Below, piece after piece: positions 1 through 8,665 of a stretch of DNA of 10,294 nucleotides. Numbering within the stretch: the stretch's first letter is position 1; each line of letters begins with the position of its first letter. Source of the stretch: Candidatus Methylomirabilota bacterium (lineage in GTDB: Bacteria; Methylomirabilota; Methylomirabilia; Methylomirabilales; 2-02-FULL-66-22); the NCBI GenBank assembly GCA_016208645.1, contig JACQXP010000222.1:1-10294 (forward strand), given 5' to 3'. The notes beneath the pieces are model-generated. The model saw only the letters and a list, made by a program, of their open reading frames with translations. It ran no database searches and was not told the origin of the DNA. Position numbers and translations under genes: made by a program.

Positions 1-2013
1 GGGGCGGCGGCCGCCCTGGGCCGGAAGGGGAGGCAGCACCTGGGCGGGCTGGCCGCCGAGGCCCTGGCCCACTGGCGCAGCACGAAGATCACTGATCGCG
101 ACCTCCGATCGGCCCTGCGCCCGGACGCCGGCGGCGTCCTCGACCCGTTCGCGGGGGAGGGGGGGACCCGCGGCTCTCGCTTCTTCCTGGAGGCCGGCGA
201 CCGGGACCGGCTCGTCGGCCGGCTTCGCACCGAGCACCCGGAGACGGTCCCGACCACGATCCGCGCGGCCGACCTGATCTGCGAGCACCGCTTCGACCTC
301 CTCGGCTCGGGCCCGACGGCCCTCGGCCAACAGATCGATTGGCACCGCGACTTCAAGAGCGGGTATCGCTGGAACCCCCGGACCTTCTCCCGGCGGGTGC
401 GGTATGGCGACGTTCCCGGGGTGGATGTGAAGGTTCCGTGGGAATTATCCCGCTTCCAGCATCTCGCCACGCTAGGGAAAGCCTACTGGCTCACGGGCGA
501 GGATCGCTATGCGGGGGAATTCGTGGCCCAGGTCACCCACTGGATCGCCCAGAACCCCCCGCCGTTCGGGGTGAACTGGATCTGCACCATGGACGTCGCC
601 ATCCGGGCCTTCAACTGGCTCTGGGGGTATGCGTTGTTTCGTCAGGCACCGCAGATAACGCCGGCCTTCCGCCGCCTGTTCGCCGGCTCCCTCCTCGCCT
701 ACGGGCGCCACATCATGCAAAACCTCGAGCGCGGGGCCGACGGGGTGAGCAGCAACCATTACCTGGCCGACCTCACCGGCCTCCTCGGCCTGGGGATCGC
801 GTGCCCGGCCTTCCGCGAGGCGGAGGCCTGGCGCCGATTCGCCCTGGACGAGCTCTGCCGCGAGCTGGAGAGCCAGGTCCATCCCGACGGCGGGGACTAC
901 GAGTCCAGCATTCCCTATCACCGGCTGGTGACCGAGATGTTCCTGGCCGTCGCACTCCTCTGCCAGAAAAACGACATCCCCGTGCCGGCGACCTTCCGGC
1001 AGCGGCTCGAGCGAATGCTGGAGTTCGCCCTCTGGTACACGAAACCGAACGGCCTGGCCCCGCAGGTGGGGGACAACGACGACGGGCGCCTTCACATCCT
1101 GGCCGACTACGGGACGGCCGATCCGCGCGACCATCGGCACCTGCTGGCGACGGGTGGGGCGTTCTTCGATCGGGAGGACTTCAGCGCAGCGGGCGCGCAG
1201 CGCGCGGAAGAGGCCCTCTGGCTCCATGGGGGATTGCGGCCCGCCCGCGGACCGTCTCCGCCACCTCCCGGGAGCCGGGCCTTCCCCGAGAGCGGCATCT
1301 ACCTGATGCGCGAGGGCGGCCTCTACCTGCTCGTCGCCTGCGGTCCCGTCGGGACCCGGGGGATCGGGAACCACAAGCACAACGACCTCCTGAGCTTCGA
1401 GTTGCACGCGGACGGCCAGGATCTGCTCGTGGATCCCGGGAGCTTCGTCTATACCCCGGACCCCGCCTGGCGGAATCGCTTCCGGTCCACCGGGGTCCAC
1501 AACACCGTGATGATTGACGGGGCGGAGCAGATCCGATTCGGCGAGGAGGGGCTCTTCTGGCTTCATGCCGACGCCACGCCTCACTGTCTCGCCTGGGAGA
1601 CCGGCCCCGAGGTGGATCTCTTTGCCGGGGAACATGACGGCTATGCCCGCCTCGCCGATCCGGTGATCCACCGGCGGGAGTTTCGCCTCCTGAAGAAGGC
1701 CCGGAGGCTGGAGATCGCCGATCGCTTCCGGGGGACGGGCCGGCACACCTTCACCTGGAACTTCACCCTGGCCCCCGGCGTCACCCTGCGTCCTGCGGGA
1801 GATCGGCAATGGGAACTCTCCGGGCGCTCGGCCCGCGCCGTCCTCACCCGGGAACCGACTGGACCCGGGGATGCCGCTTCCGCGGTCCGGGCAGAGGTCG
1901 CGGAGGCCTTCGTCTCCCCGCGCTACGGCATCAAGGAGAAGACGACCGCCCTCCGGTTCCATCTCGTCTCCAGTCTCCCCGTCGAATGCCGATTTCGCAT
2001 CGAGGTTCGCTGA
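1..2013 (+). CDS. Heparinase II/III family polysaccharide lyase (5' partial)
   Basis: The frame is open from base 1, so the gene begins upstream; the first in-frame ATG at 397 is internal, because typical family sequence precedes it (IDWHRDFKSGYRW, around codons 113-125). The 670 codons present are close to full length for this family, so probably only a few tens of residues are missing, and any signal peptide cannot be seen. The first part matches the alpha-helical heparinase N-terminal domain (VPWELSRFQHLATLGKAYWL, SSNHYLADL with His at codon 253, DGGDYESSIPYHRLV with Tyr306/His307). The second part matches the beta-sandwich heparinase II/III C-terminal domain (GNHKHNDLLSFEL, His codons 458 and 460, followed by VDPGSF and RSTGVHNT). 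Known members cleave uronate-containing polysaccharides by beta-elimination, usually in the periplasm or outside. In a polymer-assembly operon it may trim or clear polymer, as AlgL does for alginate; the substrate is unknown. Confidence 0.9.
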   Translation, partial: GAAAALGRKGRQHLGGLAAEALAHWRSTKITDRDLRSALRPDAGGVLDPFAGEGGTRGSRFFLEAGDRDRLVGRLRTEHPETVPTTIRAADLICEHRFDLLGSGPTALGQQIDWHRDFKSGYRWNPRTFSRRVRYGDVPGVDVKVPWELSRFQHLATLGKAYWLTGEDRYAGEFVAQVTHWIAQNPPPFGVNWICTMDVAIRAFNWLWGYALFRQAPQITPAFRRLFAGSLLAYGRHIMQNLERGADGVSSNHYLADLTGLLGLGIACPAFREAEAWRRFALDELCRELESQVHPDGGDYESSIPYHRLVTEMFLAVALLCQKNDIPVPATFRQRLERMLEFALWYTKPNGLAPQVGDNDDGRLHILADYGTADPRDHRHLLATGGAFFDREDFSAAGAQRAEEALWLHGGLRPARGPSPPPPGSRAFPESGIYLMREGGLYLLVACGPVGTRGIGNHKHNDLLSFELHADGQDLLVDPGSFVYTPDPAWRNRFRSTGVHNTVMIDGAEQIRFGEEGLFWLHADATPHCLAWETGPEVDLFAGEHDGYARLADPVIHRREFRLLKKARRLEIADRFRGTGRHTFTWNFTLAPGVTLRPAGDRQWELSGRSARAVLTREPTGPGDAASAVRAEVAEAFVSPRYGIKEKTTALRFHLVSSLPVECRFRIEVR

Positions 2014-2016
2014 TCC

Positions 2017-3222
2017 ATGCGCATCGTGTACCTGACGATTGACAACATCAACGACAACGTCATCCTGGCGCAGACCTTTCCCCTCCTCGGCCGGCTGGCC
2101 GGGCTCCCCGGCATGGGGGGCATTGACCTCTTCGGCCTGCGCAAGGATGGCGGCGATCGCTACCGGGCGTACCTTCCCCCGGTCCCCTTGCGGATCCGGA
2201 TCGCGACGAACCATGGAATCTGGCATCCCCTCACGCTCTTCCACCTCCTCCGGTTCGCCCTGGCGGCCTGGGCAGAGGCCCGGCCCGGGACGGTCCTGGT
2301 GGGGCGGAATCCCGTCAGCCTCCTCTGCCTTTCCCTCGCCGCTCTCCGGCATGGGACCCGGCTGGTCCTGGATTACCGCGGCCTCCTCAGCGAAGAGTAT
2401 GTCCTGCAGGGCAAGATCGCCCGACGCGGCCGCATGCATCGGCTGCTGCGTCGCCTCGAGCGGTGGGCCATCCGCCGTGCCGATGCCATCCTGTGCGTCT
2501 CCGAACGGTTGCGCGAGCGCGCCGTCCGCTGGCAGCCCGCCACGGCGGGCAAGATCGTCGTCATTCCGTGTTGCTACGACCCACGGGTGGCCCGTCGGGA
2601 CGAGGCGGCGATCCAACGGCTCCGGGCGGAACTCGCCCTGGATCCGGCGGGGGATTTCGTCCTGACGTATGCCGGGTCCCTGTCGGCCTGGAGCCCACCG
2701 GAGGCCATCCTGAGGATGTTCCACGCCTTCAGGGAGGTGCATGCCCGGACACGACTCCTGCTCCTCACCGGGGACCTGGAGGTCGCCCGGGCAAGCTTTG
2801 GCGACGAGGCGGGGATCCTGATCCGGTCTGTCCCCCACGAGACGATCCAGCACTACCTCGCCTTGGCAGATTTGGGCCTTCTCCTGCGTGATCGGAGCTC
2901 GGTCAACCGGGTGGCCTCCCCCGTGAAGTTCGCCGAGTACCTGGCCTGCGGGGTGCCCGTGCTGGTGAGCCCGGGCGTCGGGGACTGTCCTGGGATCGCC
3001 CGGCGGGAGCGGGTAGGATACGTCCTGGACGCGGACGTGCCGCTCTCCCGGATCGTCTCGGAGATTCGGGCCAGCCGGTCGGATTTCCGGGTGCGGTGCC
3101 GGGAGGCGGCGATGCGATATTTCGATGGGGACGCCTACCTGGCCCTGTATGGAAAGCTCGTGGGGGGCAAGGCGCTCCCGCCTCTCCCTGAATCGCCCAG
3201 TGTGGGGAAGGCATGCGCGTGA
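2017..3222 (+). CDS. GT4-like (GT-B fold) glycosyltransferase
   Basis: A 401-residue protein with the length and layout of a GT-B glycosyltransferase and no membrane segments. The N-terminal half begins MRIVYLTIDNIND and holds DYRG (119-122) and RADAILCVSERLRE (154-167), the usual end of the acceptor-side domain. The C-terminal half opens with LTYAGSLSAW (216-225) and carries the donor-binding stretch SPVKFAEYLACGVPVLVS (301-318). The Ser-x-x-Lys-x-x-Glu version of this stretch, in place of the classic E-x7-E, is common in a subset of polysaccharide-cluster GT4 proteins. It probably transfers a sugar from a nucleotide donor to a lipid-linked intermediate at the cytoplasmic face; donor and acceptor cannot be read from sequence. 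It starts 3 nt after the lyase stop codon, with only a weak GAGG about 9 nt upstream, so translation is probably coupled to that gene. Confidence 0.88.
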   Translation: MRIVYLTIDNINDNVILAQTFPLLGRLAGLPGMGGIDLFGLRKDGGDRYRAYLPPVPLRIRIATNHGIWHPLTLFHLLRFALAAWAEARPGTVLVGRNPVSLLCLSLAALRHGTRLVLDYRGLLSEEYVLQGKIARRGRMHRLLRRLERWAIRRADAILCVSERLRERAVRWQPATAGKIVVIPCCYDPRVARRDEAAIQRLRAELALDPAGDFVLTYAGSLSAWSPPEAILRMFHAFREVHARTRLLLLTGDLEVARASFGDEAGILIRSVPHETIQHYLALADLGLLLRDRSSVNRVASPVKFAEYLACGVPVLVSPGVGDCPGIARRERVGYVLDADVPLSRIVSEIRASRSDFRVRCREAAMRYFDGDAYLALYGKLVGGKALPPLPESPSVGKACA

Positions 3223-5053
3223 TGCCCCTCGTCCGTCGGCGGGTTCTGGCAGGGGCGTGGCTCCTCGTGACCGTGCCCGTGGGCCTCTGGGTGTTCCGCG
3301 GCCTCACGCCACCGGCCCCAGCCATGCGCGTGCAGATCGAAGAACCCTTCAACCACGGGATCGCCTCAGGGGCCGCCCGGCTCACCGTGCGGGGTTTTCG
3401 CTCGACTCCCAAGGGATTCGCCTTGGAGCCCCAGGGCCAGGGAGAGATCGAGTACCGGGTTAGGACGGCACAGCCCCTCACTCGGTGGTCCGCGATCACG
3501 TTGCAATGGTACGGCGGGGAGACCGGGATTCAGAGTACGGTGGATCTGCTCGATCCCGGCGGCCCCCAGCGCCTGCTCCAGAACCGGAGCCTGGCGGGGA
3601 CGCGCCTGCCGCTCCCGGGGTCGGTCGCAGGTGGTACGGAGATCGCCCTTCGCTTCAGCGCCCGGAATACCACGGGGGAAATGCGCCTCGTCCTGGATAA
3701 GCTCGTCCTGCAGTCCTGGGACGGTCCGCCGCCCTCCTTCCCCGCCGCAGGCTGGGTGGGGGCGATCTTTCTGGCCGTCGCCCTGGGATTCGCGGGTCTC
3801 ATGGCCCACCCGAAGCGGGCCGCCCTCGTTGGGCTCCTCCTGACGCTGGCCCTGATCTTGCGTTACGCGAACGTTTCGAGGGTGGCCATGGCTCCCCTCG
3901 AGCCGGACGCCCAGGGCTATCGCGCCTACGCCCGGGCGCTCACCTGGACCGGACCGCAGGGTTTCTACTCGGCCGGCTTCGGGGAGCGCGAGCCGCTCTA
4001 TCCGGCCGTCGTCAAGCTGGCCCTGTGGCTCTTCGGGGACGCGGACCTCAGCCTGCGCCTTCTCTCCGCCATCCTCTCGGTGAGCGTGGTGTACCTGGGA
4101 TATCGACTGGGCCGGGCCCTGCTGGGAACGACGTGGGGACTCGGTGCGGGTCTCTTCCTCAGCGTCTCTGTCCCGGCAATCATCGAGAGCGGCCGGGGAC
4201 TGCGCGTCGAGCTCGAAACACTGCTCCTCACGGGAGCCGCCTGGCTGCTCCTGGGGACGCAGGGGTCCCTCCCGTGGCATCGCGCGATCCTCGCGGGGGT
4301 CGTGGGTGGGGGGCTGCTCCTCACCCGGTTCCCGTACGCCCCTGCCCTCCTCATCTTGTTCGCCGTTTCCGCGTGGTGGCACCGAGACCTGGGACGGAGG
4401 CTGTGGCGCCCCCTCCTGGTCGCCGTCGCCATTGCAGCCGTCCTGGTGCTCCCCCATCGGCTCGCCATGGCCGCCCGTGACGGGGATGCGGCGTATGACG
4501 TCCATCGGACGTTGCGCTGGATTGTGAACCAGGAGTTCCAGGGACAACCAGGCTTCCCCTCGCCAGCAGCGGTGATCCGGGACCCGTACGCCGGGCCACG
4601 CATCACCCTCGGCCAGTATTACTTCGGTCTCCACTCGGCCTGGGAAGTGCTCTGGCGGTCTCTGCGCGGGCTCGGCCGGGCCGTGCTCAACTTGTCGCCG
4701 GTGGGCTACGTCGAGGAGGTCCGGGCGGTCCTGGGTCTCCCCCTGGGATGGGTGGACATCCTGGTCGCGGGCCTGGGGGCGATCGGGCTCGGGGTTCTGG
4801 CCGGCTGGCGGGAGACCCGCTGGGTCCCGCTGGTCCTTGGCCTGGGTCTCACGCATGTCGCCTTCATCTATGACCTGGACCTGCCGGACTACCGGTTCCG
4901 GATGATCCTGCAGGTGATGCCCCTCTTCGCCGTCGCGGCGGCCGCCGGCAGCCGCTGGGTCCTGGACCGGATGGCGATGGTGCTCCCGGGCGCCCGGTGG
5001 TGGGTCACCCGGGACCACTCCCTCTCCACCTTGGCTTCCACGGGAAAGAGCCC

Positions 5054-5057
<4 letters not shown>
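3222..5057 (+). CDS. GT39/PMT_2-type membrane glycosyltransferase with N-terminal beta-rich domain
   Basis: A polytopic enzyme of 611 residues from ATG 3222, or 614 from in-frame ATG 3213. I favour 3222: it overlaps the upstream TGA as TGATG, and the AAGG at 3208-3211 lies 10 nt from it but only 1 nt from 3213. Numbering here is from 3213. A first membrane helix (about 11-30) is followed by roughly 140 residues of alternating beta-like sequence (about 38-172) with no membrane segment, then a run of hydrophobic helices. The core resembles PMT_2/ArnT-like transferases: an acidic residue in the first outer loop (EPDAQGY, Asp232), REPLYPAVVKLALWLFG (259-275), LSLRLLSAILSV, and a late DYRFRMILQVMPL (559-571). 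Family members move a sugar from polyprenyl phosphate to an acceptor on the outer face of the membrane. The next gene, overlapping by 4 nt, encodes the likely donor synthase. Acceptor and sugar are unknown. Confidence 0.88.
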
Positions 5058-5761
<704 letters not shown>

Positions 5762-5762
5762 G

Positions 5763-7656
5763 ATGTGCGGCATCGGCGGCAAACTGTACTTCGATCCGGC
5801 ACGGCCCGTGGAGCGCGAGGTCCTGGAGCGCATGAATGCGGTTCAGGCCCACCGTGGTCCGGACGACGCCGGGATCTACTGCCAGGGGTCGGTCGGGCTG
5901 GCCCACCGGCGGCTGAGCATCATTGACCTGAGCCCGGCCGGCCACCAGCCCATGGCCAACGAGGATGGCACGCTCTGGATCGTGTTCAATGGAGAGATCT
6001 ACAACTTCCAGGACCTGCGGCCCGACCTCCTGCGACGGGGCCACCGGTTCCGCTCCCGGACCGATACCGAGGTCATCCTCCACCTCTACGAGGAGTACGG
6101 GGTGGACTGTCTCCGGTTCCTGCGGGGGATGTTCGCCCTCGCCATCTGGGATGCTCCCCGCCGCCAGCTCTTCCTGGCCCGGGACCGGCTGGGAGTCAAG
6201 CCCCTCGCCTATCAGTGCGACGCCGAGGCCTTGCGCTTCGCGTCGGAGGTGAAGGCCATTCTCCAGGACCCAGCGGTGGAAGTGCGCCCGGACCCGGCCG
6301 GCATCTCCCAGTACCTGACCTACGGGGTCGTCCCCGCTCCCGGCTCCGCCTTCCAGGGGGTGCGCAAGCTCCCACCGGCTCACTACCTGATCTGCCGAGA
6401 CGGGAGCGTGGAGGTCGTTCGCTACTGGCGACTTCGCCGCGACCGAAAACTCAATCGCCCGGAGGAGGAGTGGTCCCAGGAGATCCTGGCTCGTTTGGAG
6501 GAGGCCGGTCGTGGCCATGATGCGTCGGGCATCCAGCGGTCCCGTCAAGACGTTCTCCATCGGCTTTGAAGAGGCGGACTACGATGAGCTCCGCTTCGCG
6601 CGCCTGGTGGCGCAGCGGTTCGGCACCGAGCACCACGAGCTGGTGGTCCGGCCGGATGCGGCGGCCATCCTGCCCAAACTGGCCTGGCACTACGACGAGC
6701 CTTTCGGGGACTCCTCGGCGGTGCCCACCTACTCCGTCGCCCAGATGACGCGGCAGTACGTGACGGTCGCACTGAACGGGGATGCGGGCGATGAGAACTT
6801 CGGGGGGTATGATCGGTACGCGGCCACGCTCCTGGCCTCGTCCTTCGACCACGCCCTGGCGTGGCCCGGCGGGGGCCTCCTCCGCCGTGCCCTTCAGGAA
6901 GCGTTGGCCCTCTGGCCACGGCGGGGACGCCGGACCAGCGTCCTCCACCGGGGCCGCCGATTCCTGGAAGGGCTGGCGGATCTACCCGAGCGCCGGTACG
7001 CGCGCTGGCTCTGCCACGTCTCCGGGGAACAGCAAGAAGCACTCTGCAGCCCGGAGTTTCGTGCGGCGGCCGGGACAGCCGACGCCCTGGAGGTGCTCCT
7101 TGCAGCCTACCGGCAGAGTGACGCCCCCGACCTGGTGGACGCGACGCTGGGGGTGGACGCCGCCCTCTACCTGCCGGACGACCTGCTGGTCAAGGTGGAC
7201 ATTGCCAGCATGGCCCATTCCCTCGAGGCGCGATCGCCATTCCTGGATCACGAATTCATGGAATTCGCCGCGACGATTCCCTCGCACTTGAAGGTGCGGG
7301 GCCGCGCGAAGAAGATCATCCTGAGGCGGGCCCTGGCCGGGCTGCTCCCGCAGGGGATCCTGCAGCGACCGAAGATGGGGTTCGGCGTCCCCATTGAGCA
7401 CTGGCTGCGCCACGAGCTGCGGGATCTGGTCACCCAGACCCTCCTCGGGCGCCGCTGCCTGGAGCGGGGCTATTTTCGCCGAGAGACCGTGCAGCGGTTG
7501 GTGGACGAGCATGTCCAGGGAACCACGAATTCCCAGCAGGTGCTCTGGACCCTCCTGATGCTGGAGCTGTGGCACCGGACCTACGTGGACGGGGATGGGC
7601 AGATGGCGGACCAGCGACGGACGCCTCGCCACGCGCCCGTTCCCATACCGAGGTGA
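5763..7656 (+). pseudogene. asnB-like: Asparagine synthase-type glutamine amidotransferase, frameshifted with PP-loop deleted
   Basis: The N-terminal part (5763-6506) is a class II glutamine amidotransferase: MCGIGG with nucleophile Cys2, HRGPDDAG (30-37), AHRRLSIIDLSPAGHQPM (47-64), FNGEIYNF (75-82), FASEVKAI (159-166). After EEA (codon 248, ending at 6506) one extra G shifts the frame, and family-like sequence resumes as VVAMMRRASSGPVKTFSIGF in the frame running to the stop at 7656. The rest of the synthetase domain is recognisable: LVAQRFGTEHHELVV, EPFGDSSAVPTYSV, LNGDAGDENFGGYDRY, KVDIASMAHSLEARSPFLDHE. Intact homologues carry about 23 more residues here, including SDVPLGAFLSGGVDSS, so roughly 68 nt appear lost, with the ATP pyrophosphatase loop. 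In the first frame translation ends at 6569 (268 residues). Relatives in polysaccharide clusters are thought to amidate sugar acids or other substrates. It starts 1 nt after the GT2 stop. Either a real pseudogene or an assembly collapse. Confidence 0.85.
7650..7656 (+). promoter_or_regulatory. Shine-Dalgarno site deciding the epimerase start
   Basis: GAGGTGA, a seven-base match to the anti-Shine-Dalgarno complement, overlaps the stop codon of the broken amidotransferase and sits 4 nt before ATG 7661. It supports 7661 over the upstream in-frame ATG 7595 and means the epimerase can be translated even if ribosomes leave early at the frameshift. Confidence 0.75.
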
Positions 7657-7660
7657 GGCC

Positions 7661-8599
7661 ATGACGCGCTTCCTTATCACCGGTGGGGCGGGATTCATCG
7701 GGTCGAACCTGGCCCACGCCCTGGTGGCGCGCGGCGAGTCGGTGCGCATCGTGGACGACTTCTCGATGGGGAGACCCCAGAACCTTCGCGGGATCGAGGA
7801 TCGGGTCGAGGTTGTCCGGGGGGATGTGCGCGATCCCGCCGTCGTGGCCCACGCCGTCCGCGGGATCGAAATCATCCTCCATCAAGCGGCACTGAACTCC
7901 AATCCGCGCTCCATCAAAGAGCCCGGGCCGACCAACGCGGTGAATGTCGGCGGGACGCTCCTGTTGCTGGAGGCCGCCCGCAGGGCGGGAACACGGCGGG
8001 TGGTCTACGCGTCCTCCTCCTCGGTCTACGGAGAGAGCCCGGTGCTCCCGAAGACCGAGGAGCTTCCGCTCTCGCCCAAGGCCCCCTACGGGGTCTCAAA
8101 GCTCGCCGCGGAGCTCTACTGTCGCGTCTTCACCCAGGTGTACGGCCTCGAGACGGTGAGCCTCCGGTATTTCAACGTCTTCGGGCCCCGGCAGCGCCCG
8201 GACTCGGAATATGCGGCGGTGATCCCACGCTTCCTCCGGCGGCTCCTGGCGGGAAATCGCCCCGTCATCTACGGGGACGGCGAACAGTCACGGGACTTCA
8301 CCGCCGTGGACAACGTGGTGGAGGCGAATCTCCTGGCCGCGGAGGCCACGCAGGGGGTGGGGGAGGTCTTCAACGTGGCGTGTGGGCAGGCGAGTACGCT
8401 GAATCAAGTGGCCGCCTGGTTGAACCAGTTGTTGGGGACCGACCTGCCACCGATCTACGAACCGCCGCGCCCGGCCGATATCCGCCACTCCTACGCCTCC
8501 ATCCGCAAGGCGGAAAGGGTCCTGGGCTATCAGCCGCGCCTGGACGTCCGGGAAGGCCTGCGGCGGACCATTGACTGGTTCAAGGGACACGAGTGCTGA
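7661..8599 (+). CDS. Extended-SDR nucleotide-sugar epimerase (UDP-GlcNAc/UDP-Glc 4-epimerase-like)
   Basis: A 312-residue extended short-chain dehydrogenase. ATG 7661 was chosen because the Rossmann motif TGGAGFIGS (7-15) then sits at the usual distance and GAGGTGA (7650-7656) lies 4 nt upstream; the longer frame from 7595 only adds sequence overlapping the previous gene. The acidic end of beta-2 (RIVDD, 29-33) indicates NAD. The catalytic set is the Ser stretch ASSSSVYGE (117-125) and YGVSK (Tyr143, Lys147). LRYFNVFGPRQRPDSEYAAV (168-187) followed by GDGEQSRDFTAVDNVV (205-220) closely resembles the WbpP/TviC-type UDP-GlcNAc/GlcNAcA 4-epimerases and related UDP-glucose 4-epimerases; I cannot separate these by eye. 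It would supply a galacto-configured sugar nucleotide in the cytosol for the neighbouring transferases. It lies 4 nt after the broken amidotransferase. Confidence 0.88.
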   Translation: MTRFLITGGAGFIGSNLAHALVARGESVRIVDDFSMGRPQNLRGIEDRVEVVRGDVRDPAVVAHAVRGIEIILHQAALNSNPRSIKEPGPTNAVNVGGTLLLLEAARRAGTRRVVYASSSSVYGESPVLPKTEELPLSPKAPYGVSKLAAELYCRVFTQVYGLETVSLRYFNVFGPRQRPDSEYAAVIPRFLRRLLAGNRPVIYGDGEQSRDFTAVDNVVEANLLAAEATQGVGEVFNVACGQASTLNQVAAWLNQLLGTDLPPIYEPPRPADIRHSYASIRKAERVLGYQPRLDVREGLRRTIDWFKGHEC

Positions 8600-8603
8600 C
8601 GGA

Positions 8604-8638
8604 GACAGGTGGCAGCGCGCAGACGGCAGCAGGCAGCA
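8604..8638. repeat. Degenerate heptamer tandem repeat in intergenic gap
   Basis: Read in steps of seven from 8604 the sequence is GACAGGT, GGCAGCG, CGCAGAC, GGCAGCA, GGCAGCA. The last two units are identical and each unit keeps CAG at positions 3-5. It fills about half of the 66-nt gap between the epimerase and the second GT4. The array may be a decayed short repeat; no function can be assigned. Confidence 0.5.
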
Positions 8639-8648
8639 TGGTTGCTGC
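8633..8648 (+). other. Small hairpin before the second GT4
   Basis: GCAGCA, loop TGGT, TGCTGC form a perfect 6-bp stem with a 4-nt loop, just upstream of the ribosome binding site at 8654. There is no T-run after it, so it is not an intrinsic terminator. It could modestly affect initiation or mRNA stability, or be a by-product of the heptamer repeat. Confidence 0.4.
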
Positions 8649-8653
8649 AACGT

Positions 8654-8661
8654 GAGGGGAG
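8654..8661 (+). promoter_or_regulatory. Shine-Dalgarno site for the second GT4
   Basis: GAGGGGAG lies 4 nt before ATG 8666 and supports that start over the GTG at 8609. Confidence 0.65.
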
Positions 8662-8665
8662 CGGC

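Noticed and set aside
397..399. ATG 397 as the start of the lyase
   Set aside because: The same frame is open to base 1, and codons 1-132 contain conserved N-terminal-domain sequence, so 397 is an internal Met.
339..1517. + strand frame of 392 codons overlapping the lyase
   Set aside because: It is Arg/Pro/Gly-rich low-complexity sequence in another frame, while the frame open from base 1 carries heparinase motifs throughout.
472..2853. Long antisense reading frame of 793 codons spanning the lyase and first GT4
   Set aside because: It crosses two well-supported + strand genes, has no recognisable domain, and is rich in Pro, Gly, Glu and Arg, as expected for a high-GC shadow frame.
4997..5053. 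N-terminal extension of the GT2 synthase to 4997
   Set aside because: The extra 19 residues overlap the GT39 gene, and ATG 5054 has an ATGA overlap and a nearby purine-rich site.
6490..6530. Programmed frameshift joining the two halves of the amidotransferase
   Set aside because: There is no slippery heptamer at the junction, and a shift would not restore the missing PP-loop residues, so deletion or misassembly fits better.
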